The notes under the pieces: generated by a model
Seen by the model: the letters and a program-made list of their open reading frames with translations, nothing else
Database searches by the model: none
What the model was told of the DNA's origin: nothing
Shown: piece by piece, positions 33,414-42,114 of the stretch
How the letters are laid out: each line of letters starts with the position of its first letter
Position numbering within the stretch: the first letter of the stretch is position 1
Program-made: the position numbers and the translations under genes
Assembly (NCBI GenBank): GCA_029269125.1
Contig: JARHXX010000028.1
Location: forward strand, 1 to 44,975
Length of the DNA: 44,975 bases
From: Kiritimatiellaeota bacterium B1221
Lineage (GTDB): Bacteria; Verrucomicrobiota; Kiritimatiellia; SS1-B-03-39; UBA6053
Direction: 5' to 3'

Positions 33414-34145
33414 CTACATCCGCAACACCGTATCCAGAAAACGCTGACAGGCTTCGGTTTCCGGCTGCTTAAAAAATTCTTCTGAGGAACAAAATTCGGT
33501 AATTTGACCATCGGCGAGGAACAGGATCATATCTGATACCCGGCGGGCAAAGGCCAAATGATGGGTCACCAATATCACCGGCGTCCCTTGCCCCGCAACC
33601 TCCTCAATCATCTCCAGAACCTGCGCCGCCATCTCCGGATCCAGGGCCGAGGTGGGTTCATCCAAAAGCAGACAGCGGGGTTCAACCGACAACGCCCGCA
33701 GGATCGCCACCCGCTGCTGTTGTCCCCCGCTGAGTTGATGCGGTTTCTTGTGCGCGTGGTCCGCCAATTGGAAGCGCTCCAACAGGGCCAGAGTTTTGCT
33801 TTCAGCATCCGCTACTGAAAATCCATGCACCCGCGTGAGCGGCAACACCAGATTCTCTAAAGCACTTAAATGATAAAACAAATTCCAATTTTGGAATACC
33901 ATGCCCATGTGACGCCGGTAGGCCCGGAGTTCTTTTTCTTTTCGAGGAAGGCTTTCTCCATCCAGAATCACTTCACCTGCATCCGGGGTCAACAAGCCGC
34001 CCCACACCCGAAGCAACGTCGATTTCCCCCCTCCCGAAGGCCCGATCAAAGCCACAATGTTTGCGGAAACCGGAGGTAATTCCATCCCTTTCAGAATATC
34101 CTTTCCACCCAGCGCCAATCGTAAATTCCGGATTTCAAGATCCAT
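33414..34145 (-). CDS. Polar amino-acid ABC transporter, ATP-binding protein
   Basis: Energises uptake of amino acids (GlnQ/HisP/ArtP class). The 243-residue protein has Walker A GPSGGGKST, the Q-loop VFQNWNLFYHLSALENL, the signature LSGGQQQR, Walker B LLLDEPTSALDP and the switch His in VTHHLAFARRVSD. It overlaps the permease gene by 11 bp and is the last gene of the three-gene operon. The exact substrate cannot be read from the sequence. Confidence 0.95.
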   Translation of the reverse strand: MDLEIRNLRLALGGKDILKGMELPPVSANIVALIGPSGGGKSTLLRVWGGLLTPDAGEVILDGESLPRKEKELRAYRRHMGMVFQNWNLFYHLSALENLVLPLTRVHGFSVADAESKTLALLERFQLADHAHKKPHQLSGGQQQRVAILRALSVEPRCLLLDEPTSALDPEMAAQVLEMIEEVAGQGTPVILVTHHLAFARRVSDMILFLADGQITEFCSSEEFFKQPETEACQRFLDTVLRM

Positions 34146-34896
34146 AACGCATCCTCTTTTCCAAACCGTGGGCCAGGATCGACAAAGGCAAAGTCAGAAA
34201 CAGGTACCCCAAGGCCAATGGCAAGTACGATTCCAGCGTGCTGTAAGTGTAAGAGTTCACTTCGCGCGCACTTTGCGTGAATTCCTGCACCCCGATAATC
34301 ATCAACAAAGAGGAGTCCTTGATTAAGGAAATAAACTGCCCGGTCATCGGCGGTAAAATCTGCCGGAGCGCCTGAGGCAAAATCACAAAGCGGTAGGTTT
34401 GCACCGGGGTAAACCCCAGTGAACGGGCCGACTCGATTTGGGTGCGGGGAATCCCCTCAATCCCCGCCCGAATGATTTCAGAAATGTAAGCCCCGGCAAA
34501 CAAGGACAGGATCACCACTCCTGCCACATAACGGTTGTTTAACCCCACCGCCTGCGCCACTCCGTAATACAGCAGCAGAATTTGCACCAGCAACGGCGTG
34601 CTGCGAATCAACTCCGTGTACACAATCGCACTGGCACGAAACGGCATCCACTGACTCCGCCGCATCAGCGCACACAGCAATCCGAAAAAAGTACTCAGAA
34701 ACAGCGATGCCACCGCCAGCCCAATGGTGACACCCCAGCCCGTCAGCAGTTTTTCCCGATAGCCCCAAACCGCATCAAAATTCCACTGATATGCCACCGA
34801 ATTGAGCGCCGCCGTACACAATCCGGACAAGAACACCACCCCCAGCAGCACATGCAGAGGCAGCCATCTCGAATTCCTCAAGCAACCAATCATCAC
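34135..34896 (-). CDS. Polar amino-acid ABC transporter, permease
   Basis: 253-residue inner-membrane subunit of the HisMQ/GlnP class with about five hydrophobic segments. The family text is present: YTELIRSTPLLVQILLLYYG, GAYISEIIRAGIEGIPRTQIESARSLGFTP (the EAA coupling loop) and LPQALRQILPPMTGQFISLIKDSSLL. Only one permease gene is present, so it probably acts as a homodimer. It overlaps the binding-protein gene by 4 bp and the ATPase gene by 11 bp. Confidence 0.95.
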   Translation of the reverse strand: MMIGCLRNSRWLPLHVLLGVVFLSGLCTAALNSVAYQWNFDAVWGYREKLLTGWGVTIGLAVASLFLSTFFGLLCALMRRSQWMPFRASAIVYTELIRSTPLLVQILLLYYGVAQAVGLNNRYVAGVVILSLFAGAYISEIIRAGIEGIPRTQIESARSLGFTPVQTYRFVILPQALRQILPPMTGQFISLIKDSSLLMIIGVQEFTQSAREVNSYTYSTLESYLPLALGYLFLTLPLSILAHGLEKRMRYGS

Positions 34897-35696
34897 TTTC
34901 CGGCAGCCGGCGGATCAAATACAAACGGGATGCCTAATTCCCGAAAGCCCTTTTGAAATTCCCCGAGATATGTTTCGCCTAACTTCTCAAAGCCTCCTTC
35001 ATTGCGAAAGTCCTCTAAAAATTCATTCACTTGCGCCTTCAGTTCATCCTCCCCCTGACGAATCCCGATGGCCCAGGATTCGCGTTGAAAAGATGCCAGC
35101 TTCGCTTCGGTGGTATCCGGATGGCGTTTGGCATTTTGGTAGACGGAAAGCTGATCAAACAAAAAAGCGTCCGCTTTTCCCTGCACCACTTCCATCACAC
35201 AGGCATTTTCTTTATCCAACACCCGCAAAGTCGCCTTGTCCAAATGTGCTTTGGCATACACATCTCCGGTGGTGCCCAATTTCACCACCACCACCCTTCC
35301 CGCATGATTCAGATCTGCAACCGTTTCAACCCCGGACCCTTTGGATGTGAGCAATGACAGTTCCGTGTGCAGATACGGATCGGAAAAATCGATCGACTTT
35401 GCCCGCTCCTCAGTGGCAGTCATGGATGAAATAATCAAATCAATCGATCCGGTCTTCAGGGCGGGAATCAACCCGTCAAAAGACATATTCCTAATCTCCA
35501 AAGGACGTTCCAAATTTCCCGCCAGCGCTTTCGCCATGTCCACACTCACCCCACTCGGATCCCCTTTTTCATCCGTCATTTCAAACGGCGGATATGCGAG
35601 TTCCATCCCCACGACCAGCGGCTGAGGGCCCTCGGGCTGTTGACCACAGCCAGACACCAGGATACCAAAACAAAGTAACAATACGTAAATTTTCAT
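34893..35696 (-). CDS. Amino-acid-binding lipoprotein of the ABC importer
   Basis: 267-residue periplasmic solute-binding protein, family 3 (SBP_bac_3). The N-terminal signal MKIYVLLLCFGILVSGC contains a lipobox (LVSGC), so it is a lipoprotein. The family landmarks are VGMELAYPPFEMTDEKGDPSGVSVDMAKAL, DGLIPALKTGSIDLIISSMTATEERAKSIDFSDPY and VVVKLGTTG. Start ATG 35696 puts the signal peptide at the N-terminus; an in-frame ATG at 35717 adds seven residues. First gene of the operon binding protein, permease, ATPase. Confidence 0.94.
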   Translation of the reverse strand: MKIYVLLLCFGILVSGCGQQPEGPQPLVVGMELAYPPFEMTDEKGDPSGVSVDMAKALAGNLERPLEIRNMSFDGLIPALKTGSIDLIISSMTATEERAKSIDFSDPYLHTELSLLTSKGSGVETVADLNHAGRVVVVKLGTTGDVYAKAHLDKATLRVLDKENACVMEVVQGKADAFLFDQLSVYQNAKRHPDTTEAKLASFQRESWAIGIRQGEDELKAQVNEFLEDFRNEGGFEKLGETYLGEFQKGFRELGIPFVFDPPAAGK

Positions 35697-35881
35697 AACC
35701 GGGAGCCTAGAGCCCATTTAGAAATAGTGAAGAAAATAACACGGAGGATCATAAACCCACCCGGACAAACTTGCAGGTTTCGGTCTATGTCTGTGCGGGA
35801 CGGTGTATCTGTATTTTTTCATGTACATTCAAATCCTATCCTATTTAATTATCCCACAACCCCCTCTCTTAGGAAAACCTT

Positions 35882-37057
35882 ATGTTAAACATCGCCCTCT
35901 TTGGTCCTCCCGGTGCCGGTAAAGGCACCCAGTCCCGTCAACTCGTAGACAGATTCAACCTTTGCTATATTTCCACCGGAGATTTACTGCGCAAAGAGCT
36001 GAAAGCCGAAAGTGAATTAGGCAAAAAAGCCAAAGATATCATTGCCTCCGGAAATCTGGTCTCAGATGAAATCATTGTCCAGATCCTCGAAAAAACCATC
36101 GCTGAAAATCCCAATGCCAACGGTTTTCTGTTCGACGGTTTTCCCCGGACCACCATTCAGGCCTATATCCTTGAAGGTCTGATGAACAAACTGAACAGCG
36201 AACTCGACTGCCTGATCAATTTGGAAGTACCCGAAGAAGAGTCGGTGAAACGTTTACTCCATCGCGGAAAAACCTCCGGACGCTCGGACGACAACGAAGC
36301 GGTGATCCGCAACCGACTCAAAGAATATCACGACAAAACCCTGCCCGTTCTCGACTTTTATGCTCAGAAAGGCGTGCGTTTCGATGTGAAAGGCACCGGA
36401 AGCATCGAAGAAGTCCAGGCGGAAGTCGCCCGCATTGCCGCCTCCCAATACACCAAAAAACCGGTGAGCATTGTGGTGTTCGGCTATCCGGGTTCCGGCC
36501 GCGGTTCACAAGCCCACGCCCTCGCCGAAAAGTTCGGACTCGAATTTGTGGCCACCGGGAAAATGCTTCAGGAAGAAATGGACGCGGGAACTGAAATCGG
36601 AAAACAAGTCGCCGAACTTTATGAAAGCGGAGAATTGGTGCCGGATGAAATTGTGATTCCTCTGATCGAACAAAAAATTGCCTCCAGTCAGCAAGCCCGC
36701 GGATTTATCTTCAAAGGCTTTCCCCGCACCCTGGTGCAGTCCTACATTCTCGATGGTCTGCTCATGAAACACGGATGCTCCATTTCCAAAATTTTGGAAA
36801 TAGAGGTGCCCATGCTCCAACTTATGGAACGGCTCGCCAAACGCAGTCGCACCGACAGCTGTATGCCCTATGACACCAGCACCGAAAAAATTGTCAGAAG
36901 GCTGCGGGACCATGAAGAAAAAACCATGCCGGTTATCAAAAAATATGAACAGCAACATGGCGTCAAAACCATCGATGGCACCGGGAATTTTGATCAGGTC
37001 TTCGAAGCCTGTGCCACCGAAATCCAGAGCCTGTTTCAGGTGGGCAGTCTTAAATAA
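35882..37057 (+). CDS. adk: Tandem-domain adenylate kinase
   Basis: 391 residues with two adenylate-kinase modules, against about 215 for normal Adk. Module 1 (1-190) is intact: [23 protein letters not shown], and a short-LID segment [19 protein letters not shown]. Module 2 (about 194-391) repeats the order with changes at key points: [10 protein letters not shown] (Walker Lys replaced by Arg), ATGKMLQ and KGFPRT (Asp replaced by Lys), while its LID-like [20 protein letters not shown] is retained. Module 1 is probably the active AMP/ADP-converting enzyme and module 2 regulatory or structural (inference). AGGA sits 7 bp before the ATG. It may be the first gene of an operon with the two following genes. 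Confidence 0.9.
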   Translation: MLNIALFGPPGAGKGTQSRQLVDRFNLCYISTGDLLRKELKAESELGKKAKDIIASGNLVSDEIIVQILEKTIAENPNANGFLFDGFPRTTIQAYILEGLMNKLNSELDCLINLEVPEEESVKRLLHRGKTSGRSDDNEAVIRNRLKEYHDKTLPVLDFYAQKGVRFDVKGTGSIEEVQAEVARIAASQYTKKPVSIVVFGYPGSGRGSQAHALAEKFGLEFVATGKMLQEEMDAGTEIGKQVAELYESGELVPDEIVIPLIEQKIASSQQARGFIFKGFPRTLVQSYILDGLLMKHGCSISKILEIEVPMLQLMERLAKRSRTDSCMPYDTSTEKIVRRLRDHEEKTMPVIKKYEQQHGVKTIDGTGNFDQVFEACATEIQSLFQVGSLK

Positions 37058-37083
37058 AATCCAAATCCCCGAAAGAAAAAGTT

Positions 37084-37752
37084 ATGATGGGTCCCTCCCC
37101 CAATGAAAAACACCCTATGCTAGGGTTTCCCCAGGTCTGTTTTATCAAAAACACTGTAAAGAACCCCAATATCCAAATTGGCGATTATACCTATTACGAT
37201 GACCCTGACGACTCCGAAAACTTCGAACGGAATGTCCTCTATCACTTTCCGTTTATTGGCGATAAGCTGATCATCGGTAAATTTTGCGCCATCGCCAGAG
37301 GCGTGACTTTTATCATGAACGGGGCAAATCACAAACTGTCGGGACATTCCACCTACCCTTTTTATATCTTCGGTAACGGCTGGGAAAAAACCGCACCAAA
37401 ACCCGGGGAACTTCCCTACAAAGGGAATACCGAAATTGGCAACGATGTCTGGATCGGTTACGAAGCCGTGATCATGCCGGGGGTGAAAATCGGAGATGGC
37501 GCCATCATTTCTTCCAAGGCGGTGGTGGTATCCGATGTGCCCGCCTACACCGTGGTCGGTGGCAATCCGGCCAAAGAGATCAAAAAACGATTTTCGCTGG
37601 AAACCATTGATAAACTTTTAAACCTCAGATGGTGGGAGTGGCCCATTGAGACGATCACCGCCCACCTGGATCACATTTCGTCAGGCACACCCGAAGCCCT
37701 CGAGTGCTTGAGCAACGCATCTCCTTCACTCTCCCCGTTCGAAAAGCATTAA
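37084..37752 (+). CDS. Vat/CatB-type hexapeptide-repeat acetyltransferase
   Basis: 222-residue trimeric left-handed beta-helix acyltransferase that moves acetyl from acetyl-CoA to a hydroxyl acceptor. Family text: [27 protein letters not shown], with the catalytic His in NGANH, then [32 protein letters not shown] and [17 protein letters not shown]. This is the xenobiotic acetyltransferase class that includes streptogramin (Vat) and chloramphenicol (CatB) enzymes. Most chromosomal members have unknown acceptors, so resistance should not be assumed. It lies 26 bp after the adenylate kinase and 15 bp before the GH42 gene. Confidence 0.92.
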   Translation: MMGPSPNEKHPMLGFPQVCFIKNTVKNPNIQIGDYTYYDDPDDSENFERNVLYHFPFIGDKLIIGKFCAIARGVTFIMNGANHKLSGHSTYPFYIFGNGWEKTAPKPGELPYKGNTEIGNDVWIGYEAVIMPGVKIGDGAIISSKAVVVSDVPAYTVVGGNPAKEIKKRFSLETIDKLLNLRWWEWPIETITAHLDHISSGTPEALECLSNASPSLSPFEKH

Positions 37753-37767
37753 CGGACCTGAAAGTTT

Positions 37768-39846
37768 ATGAAAAATTCCCACACCATTTTTTCTGATTTT
37801 CCATATTTCGCCCATGGCGGCGATTACAATCCGGACCAATGGATGCACCGCTATCCGGAAGTACTGGAAGAAGATTTACGTCTAATGAATTTGGCGAACT
37901 GCAATACCTTTTCCCTCGGGATTTTTTCCTGGATGGACTACGAGCCCAGGGAAGATGAATTCCATTTTGACTGGATGCGGAAAATTTTGGACAACCTGCA
38001 TGGGCAAGGGAGCCAAGTGGTATTGGCCACACCCTCAGGGAGCAAACCCGCCTGGTTAAGCAAAGCGTATCCCGAGGTCTGCCGGGTGAATGAACAGGGG
38101 CTCCGCGCCCATCATCACCGGCGTCATAATCACTGTATGACTTCACCCGTGTATCGTGAAAAAGTCGCGATCCTCAATCAAAAACTCGCCAAAGAATTCG
38201 GGGATCATCCCGCCGTCAAAATGTGGCATCTGTCAAACGAATACGGCGGCGAGTGCCATTGCGATCTCTGTCACCGCGCTTTTCAGGACTGGTTAAAGAA
38301 CCGCTATGAAACCCTGGACGAACTGAATCACGCCTGGTGGAGTTACTTTTGGAGTCACCGTATCGGAGACTGGTCTGAAATCGATCCCCGGGATGAAAGT
38401 GTGGACGGCATGCGCCTCGACTGGCGGCGTTTTGTCAGTCATCAAACCCTCGACTTTATGAAAGCGGAAATTGCCGCCCTGCGTGCGGGAACGGCCACGC
38501 AACCCGTCACCACCAATATGATGGGTTTTTATCAGGGACTCGACTACTGGCGCTTCGCGGAAGTGGTGGATGTCATTTCCGACGATGCCTACCCCCAGTG
38601 GAAAAATACCGCGCAGGATCTGAATACGGCGGCCCTGCTGGGCTGTGTGCACGACATGCACCGGAGCATGAAACAGGGGAAACCGTGGATGCTGATCGAA
38701 TCCTGTCCGGATGCCCCGCAGTGGCAGGGCACCGCCCGCCTCAAACGGCCCGGGGTCTATCGAAACGAGATGCTGCAAGCGGTCGCCCACGGCGCCGATG
38801 CCATTATGTATTTTCAGTGGAGAAAAGGCCGGGGCGGAAGTGAGAAATTTCATGGGGCGGTGGTCGATCATGAAGGCTCCGAAAACACCCGGGTGTTCAA
38901 ACAGGTGTCAGAGCTGGGAAGCACGCTTCAAAAACTCGCGCCCATCGTCGGAACCAGCACCAAGTCTGAAGTCGCAGTTATCATGGATTGGGATTCACGA
39001 TGGGCCCTGGAATGTTCTCAGGGCCCCCTCATCATCAAGGGAGAGAATCAATATCTGACCCCCATCTTGAAATCACATCGGGGATTCTGGGAAAACGGCG
39101 TTTCTACAGATGTCCTGGAAAGCCTTGGCGATTTTTCAGGATACCGTATGGTGATCGCCCCCCAATTATATCTTTTAAAACCCGGGGTTGCGGAACGCCT
39201 CCGCCGCTTTGTCGAAGACGGAGGCACCCTGGTCCTCACCTATCTCTCGGGGGTGGTCGGTGAGAGCAACCTTTGTTTAAGAGAAGGATTTCCCGGCGGG
39301 GGACTTCGGAAACTCTGCGGCGTCTGGGCTGAAGAAATTGACTACCTGTATGAAGGCGAGACCCAGGAAATCGACTTCCTACCCGGAAACACCTTGGAGC
39401 TGAAAGGACGTTGGCAAACAGGACGGACCTGCGAACGTGTGCATGCCGAGGGAGCCGAAATTTTGGCGACCTTCACCCATGATTTTTATGCCGGCTCCCC
39501 TGCCCTTACCTGCAACGCTGTGGGAAAAGGATCCGTGTATTATCTGGCCGCCAGCATGGATACAGCCTTTTGGAAGGCCTTTTCTCAATCCCTGATCTCC
39601 AACGCAAAGCTCTCCCGAATCCTCGAAACCGAACTCCCCGAAGGCGTGCACATCCGGGAGCGCGGCGACGAAAATAAAACCTATATTTTCATTCAGAACT
39701 TCAACAACCATTCGGTCGAGATCGATTTAGGAAATTTGACCGGTCGCTGTATGGAAACCGGCCTTTCGGTGCAGGGCCGCCTCAAATTGAAGGGCTGGCA
39801 CTCCCGCGTACTTTGTAAAAAACGTCATTCTCTTCCTGAAGAATGA
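37768..39846 (+). CDS. GH42 beta-galactosidase
   Basis: 692-residue glycoside hydrolase family 42 enzyme that releases terminal beta-galactosyl residues. The N-terminal barrel has GGDYNPDQW and the LATPSGSKPAWLSKAYPEV region. The acid/base Glu is in WHLSNEYGG and the nucleophile Glu in WMLIESCPD. The Cys residues in GGECHCDLCHRAF fit a family zinc site. The trimerisation domain follows (AVIMDWDSRWALECSQGP) and the C-terminal beta domain ends the protein. No signal peptide, so cytoplasmic, acting on imported oligosaccharides. It converges with the PilZ gene with five bases between the stops. Confidence 0.95.
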   Translation: MKNSHTIFSDFPYFAHGGDYNPDQWMHRYPEVLEEDLRLMNLANCNTFSLGIFSWMDYEPREDEFHFDWMRKILDNLHGQGSQVVLATPSGSKPAWLSKAYPEVCRVNEQGLRAHHHRRHNHCMTSPVYREKVAILNQKLAKEFGDHPAVKMWHLSNEYGGECHCDLCHRAFQDWLKNRYETLDELNHAWWSYFWSHRIGDWSEIDPRDESVDGMRLDWRRFVSHQTLDFMKAEIAALRAGTATQPVTTNMMGFYQGLDYWRFAEVVDVISDDAYPQWKNTAQDLNTAALLGCVHDMHRSMKQGKPWMLIESCPDAPQWQGTARLKRPGVYRNEMLQAVAHGADAIMYFQWRKGRGGSEKFHGAVVDHEGSENTRVFKQVSELGSTLQKLAPIVGTSTKSEVAVIMDWDSRWALECSQGPLIIKGENQYLTPILKSHRGFWENGVSTDVLESLGDFSGYRMVIAPQLYLLKPGVAERLRRFVEDGGTLVLTYLSGVVGESNLCLREGFPGGGLRKLCGVWAEEIDYLYEGETQEIDFLPGNTLELKGRWQTGRTCERVHAEGAEILATFTHDFYAGSPALTCNAVGKGSVYYLAASMDTAFWKAFSQSLISNAKLSRILETELPEGVHIRERGDENKTYIFIQNFNNHSVEIDLGNLTGRCMETGLSVQGRLKLKGWHSRVLCKKRHSLPEE

Positions 39847-39851
39847 CCCTT

Positions 39852-40259
39852 TCAGAGACTCCTGCGGTCCGTCGCCTGAAGCTGTTTCAAAATAAATTTT
39901 TCCCACTTTCGTGAATCCGCCCCCTTGGGGTGAAGACGGACACCATGTTCATGACACTTCGTTTTCCCGGAAAATTCCGTCCACTTGACCTCCCCCAGAA
40001 GATGATATTTTTTATCGAAACCCAATGGGTGCATATCCACAACCAATTCCAGTTTCGCTCCCACCTTCATTTTGGTTTTCCCACATAAACGCATCCCGTG
40101 CATTGACGGCTTGGTTAACATTGCAGATTCCGACCTTCCCGCCTTCTTAAAAATGCCCCATTGAAATTTAAGAATCCGATACGTAACCGGACAATCCAAT
40201 TCTAATCGAACGGAGTCTCTTTTTTCAGTCCACGATGGTTTTCGTAATTTGAGCATCAT
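39852..40259 (-). CDS. PilZ-domain protein (likely c-di-GMP effector)
   Basis: 135-residue protein (148 if the ATG at 40298 is used). PilZ-like elements are EKRDSVRLELDCPVTYRI, a central SMHGMRLCGKTKMKVGAKLELVVDM and GEVKWTE. The RxxxR and D/NxSxxG ligand motifs are only approximate (KRDSVR; KPSMHG), so c-di-GMP binding is uncertain. The ATG at 40259 leaves room for a promoter against the divergent GGDEF-HD-GYP gene at 40317, which is the reason for the choice. The neighbourhood strongly suggests c-di-GMP signalling. Confidence 0.72.
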   Translation of the reverse strand: MMLKLRKPSWTEKRDSVRLELDCPVTYRILKFQWGIFKKAGRSESAMLTKPSMHGMRLCGKTKMKVGAKLELVVDMHPLGFDKKYHLLGEVKWTEFSGKTKCHEHGVRLHPKGADSRKWEKFILKQLQATDRRSL

Positions 40260-40316
40260 AAGAGTATGGGTTGAGAGATTCGTATTGTAGCTTGGCATTG
40301 AAACTTTTTCGATGGT

Positions 40317-42038
40317 ATGTTGAAAATAAATCCTCCCATGACGCCTCCACCTAAAATTTCAGGAACCCCCGCATCCCTCCCGCCCGAATTCGCATTGATT
40401 CAAAAAATGACAGATGCAAGTTTTCGGGCGATGGACCAGGACCGTGCGCTGGAAATCTGCCTGGTCGGTCTGACCCAATTGCTGGAAAGTCAGGGCGCAG
40501 GAATCTTGACCGGAGAAGCCGGTTCCGAATGGCACTTACGCGTCCATCTGCCTGCGGGTTTGAACAGTCAAACATTACACCGGTTGACCGTACACAGTGA
40601 GCAACAACTTCTCACCCGCCAGGCGGGACTGGAGAATATTACGATTACCAGCAGCCTGATTCAAACACCTGAGCATCAAGAACAGCCTCCCCCGGTAACC
40701 TCATGGTCCACCTTCCCCCTGCACGTGGAGGATAAATTTTTAGGATTGCTCTTTCTCGATCTCGGCGGACAGCAAAATCTTCCCCCTTCTTTAGAGCCAG
40801 TTCTCCACCAGATAAATACCGGTCTGCTCTCCCAGCAAAACCTGCGCGGACTCCTCGTTACGGATCCACTCACAGGCTGTTACAATCGGTGGTTTATGGA
40901 TGTGGAACTCACCAAGTTTTGCGAAAACCTGTCATCCACTTCGAAACCTTTCGCCGTGATGATTTTGGATATTGATCATTTCAAAAGCATCAATGACCAA
41001 CAGGGACATGCCATCGGGGATCATATCCTCGCTTTATTTTCGGATTTACTGCGGCAGGGCTTGCACCCATTTGATGCCACCATCCGCATGGGGGGAGATG
41101 AGTTTCTGATTTGGTTTCCCCGGGTGCGCAATCGGGATCTGGATGCCTTCGGACGGCAACTCCTTGCCGAAGTGGAAAAGAAATGCCGAAGCCCGAAAAC
41201 CCCCAATGAGAAAATTACTTTTTCCATGGGACTGGTCATTCATGACCCCGCGCAAGAACCGATCTCGAAAGAACAGCTTCTCGATCGCGCCGACCTCGCC
41301 CTCTACACCTCAAAACGAAAAGGCCGAAATCAATTCACCCGCTGGACCCCCGAACTGGAATCCCAACCGATACTGGGGACACATGCAGAAGCCATCCTTC
41401 CGTCAGATGTGCCGGACCTCCAAATCCAAATCTCCGGCTTGAAGGCGCAAATTCTCAGAGACCAGGATCATTTAGTGGAATTGCTGACCCACATTTTAAG
41501 CATCAAAGAATTCGAAACCGGACTGCACAGCCACCGGGTTGCCAGAATCACCTCGTTTTTGCTCGATCAACTGGACCTCCCCGCAGAAGAGAAAATCGCC
41601 ATTCACCGTGGCGCCAAATTACATGACATTGGAAAAATCGCGATTCCGGAAGCCATCTTACACAAAGAAGGCCCCCTCTCTGAGCATGATTGGCAGATCA
41701 TAAAACAACATCCCCGCTTGGGACACCGGTTCATCCAAAACCAGGATTTCCTGAAAGCCGCCGGGGATATTATTCTCTACCACCACGAACAATTCGACGG
41801 CAAAGGCTACCCCCGGGGATTAAAAGGTGAGGAGATCCCCTTCGGCGCCCGATTGTTTTGCGTGGTGGATGCCTACGACACCATGCGGGCCAATCGCATA
41901 TATAAATCCTTTTTGCCCCGGGAACGGGTCACCGAAGAGTTGCGAAGCAAATCCGGCTCTCAATTCGATCCTGAAATTCTGGAATTTTTCTTCAAACACC
42001 TCGATGAGATTGAACGGATTGGTTGCTGGGAATCCTAA
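40317..42038 (+). CDS. GAF-like/GGDEF/HD-GYP c-di-GMP turnover protein
   Basis: 573 residues, soluble. An N-terminal GAF-like sensor (about 20-180) precedes a diguanylate cyclase domain with LDIDHFKSINDQQGHAIGD and an intact GGDEF motif (RMGGDEFLIWF, about 259-263). The position of the RxxD inhibitory site reads HPFD, so product inhibition is probably absent. The HD-GYP phosphodiesterase domain has the HD pair in KLHDIGKIAIPE (about 434) and YHHEQFDGKGYP (about 486-497), both complete. Synthesis and hydrolysis of c-di-GMP may thus coexist, switched by the GAF domain (inference). It is divergent from the PilZ gene. ATG 40338 is an alternative start. Confidence 0.92.
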   Translation: MLKINPPMTPPPKISGTPASLPPEFALIQKMTDASFRAMDQDRALEICLVGLTQLLESQGAGILTGEAGSEWHLRVHLPAGLNSQTLHRLTVHSEQQLLTRQAGLENITITSSLIQTPEHQEQPPPVTSWSTFPLHVEDKFLGLLFLDLGGQQNLPPSLEPVLHQINTGLLSQQNLRGLLVTDPLTGCYNRWFMDVELTKFCENLSSTSKPFAVMILDIDHFKSINDQQGHAIGDHILALFSDLLRQGLHPFDATIRMGGDEFLIWFPRVRNRDLDAFGRQLLAEVEKKCRSPKTPNEKITFSMGLVIHDPAQEPISKEQLLDRADLALYTSKRKGRNQFTRWTPELESQPILGTHAEAILPSDVPDLQIQISGLKAQILRDQDHLVELLTHILSIKEFETGLHSHRVARITSFLLDQLDLPAEEKIAIHRGAKLHDIGKIAIPEAILHKEGPLSEHDWQIIKQHPRLGHRFIQNQDFLKAAGDIILYHHEQFDGKGYPRGLKGEEIPFGARLFCVVDAYDTMRANRIYKSFLPRERVTEELRSKSGSQFDPEILEFFFKHLDEIERIGCWES

Positions 42039-42114
42039 ATCAGATCTTGCCAAATGATCTTACGGAGCGATAGAGTACAATAAATCAGGACTCAAATCCG
42101 TTCAGAATAGTATC

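Noticed and set aside
37084..37752. Antibiotic-resistance gene (vat or catB)
   Set aside because: The fold and catalytic motif fit the family, but many chromosomal members act on sugars or unknown acceptors, and the context (Adk, beta-galactosidase) does not indicate a resistance cassette.
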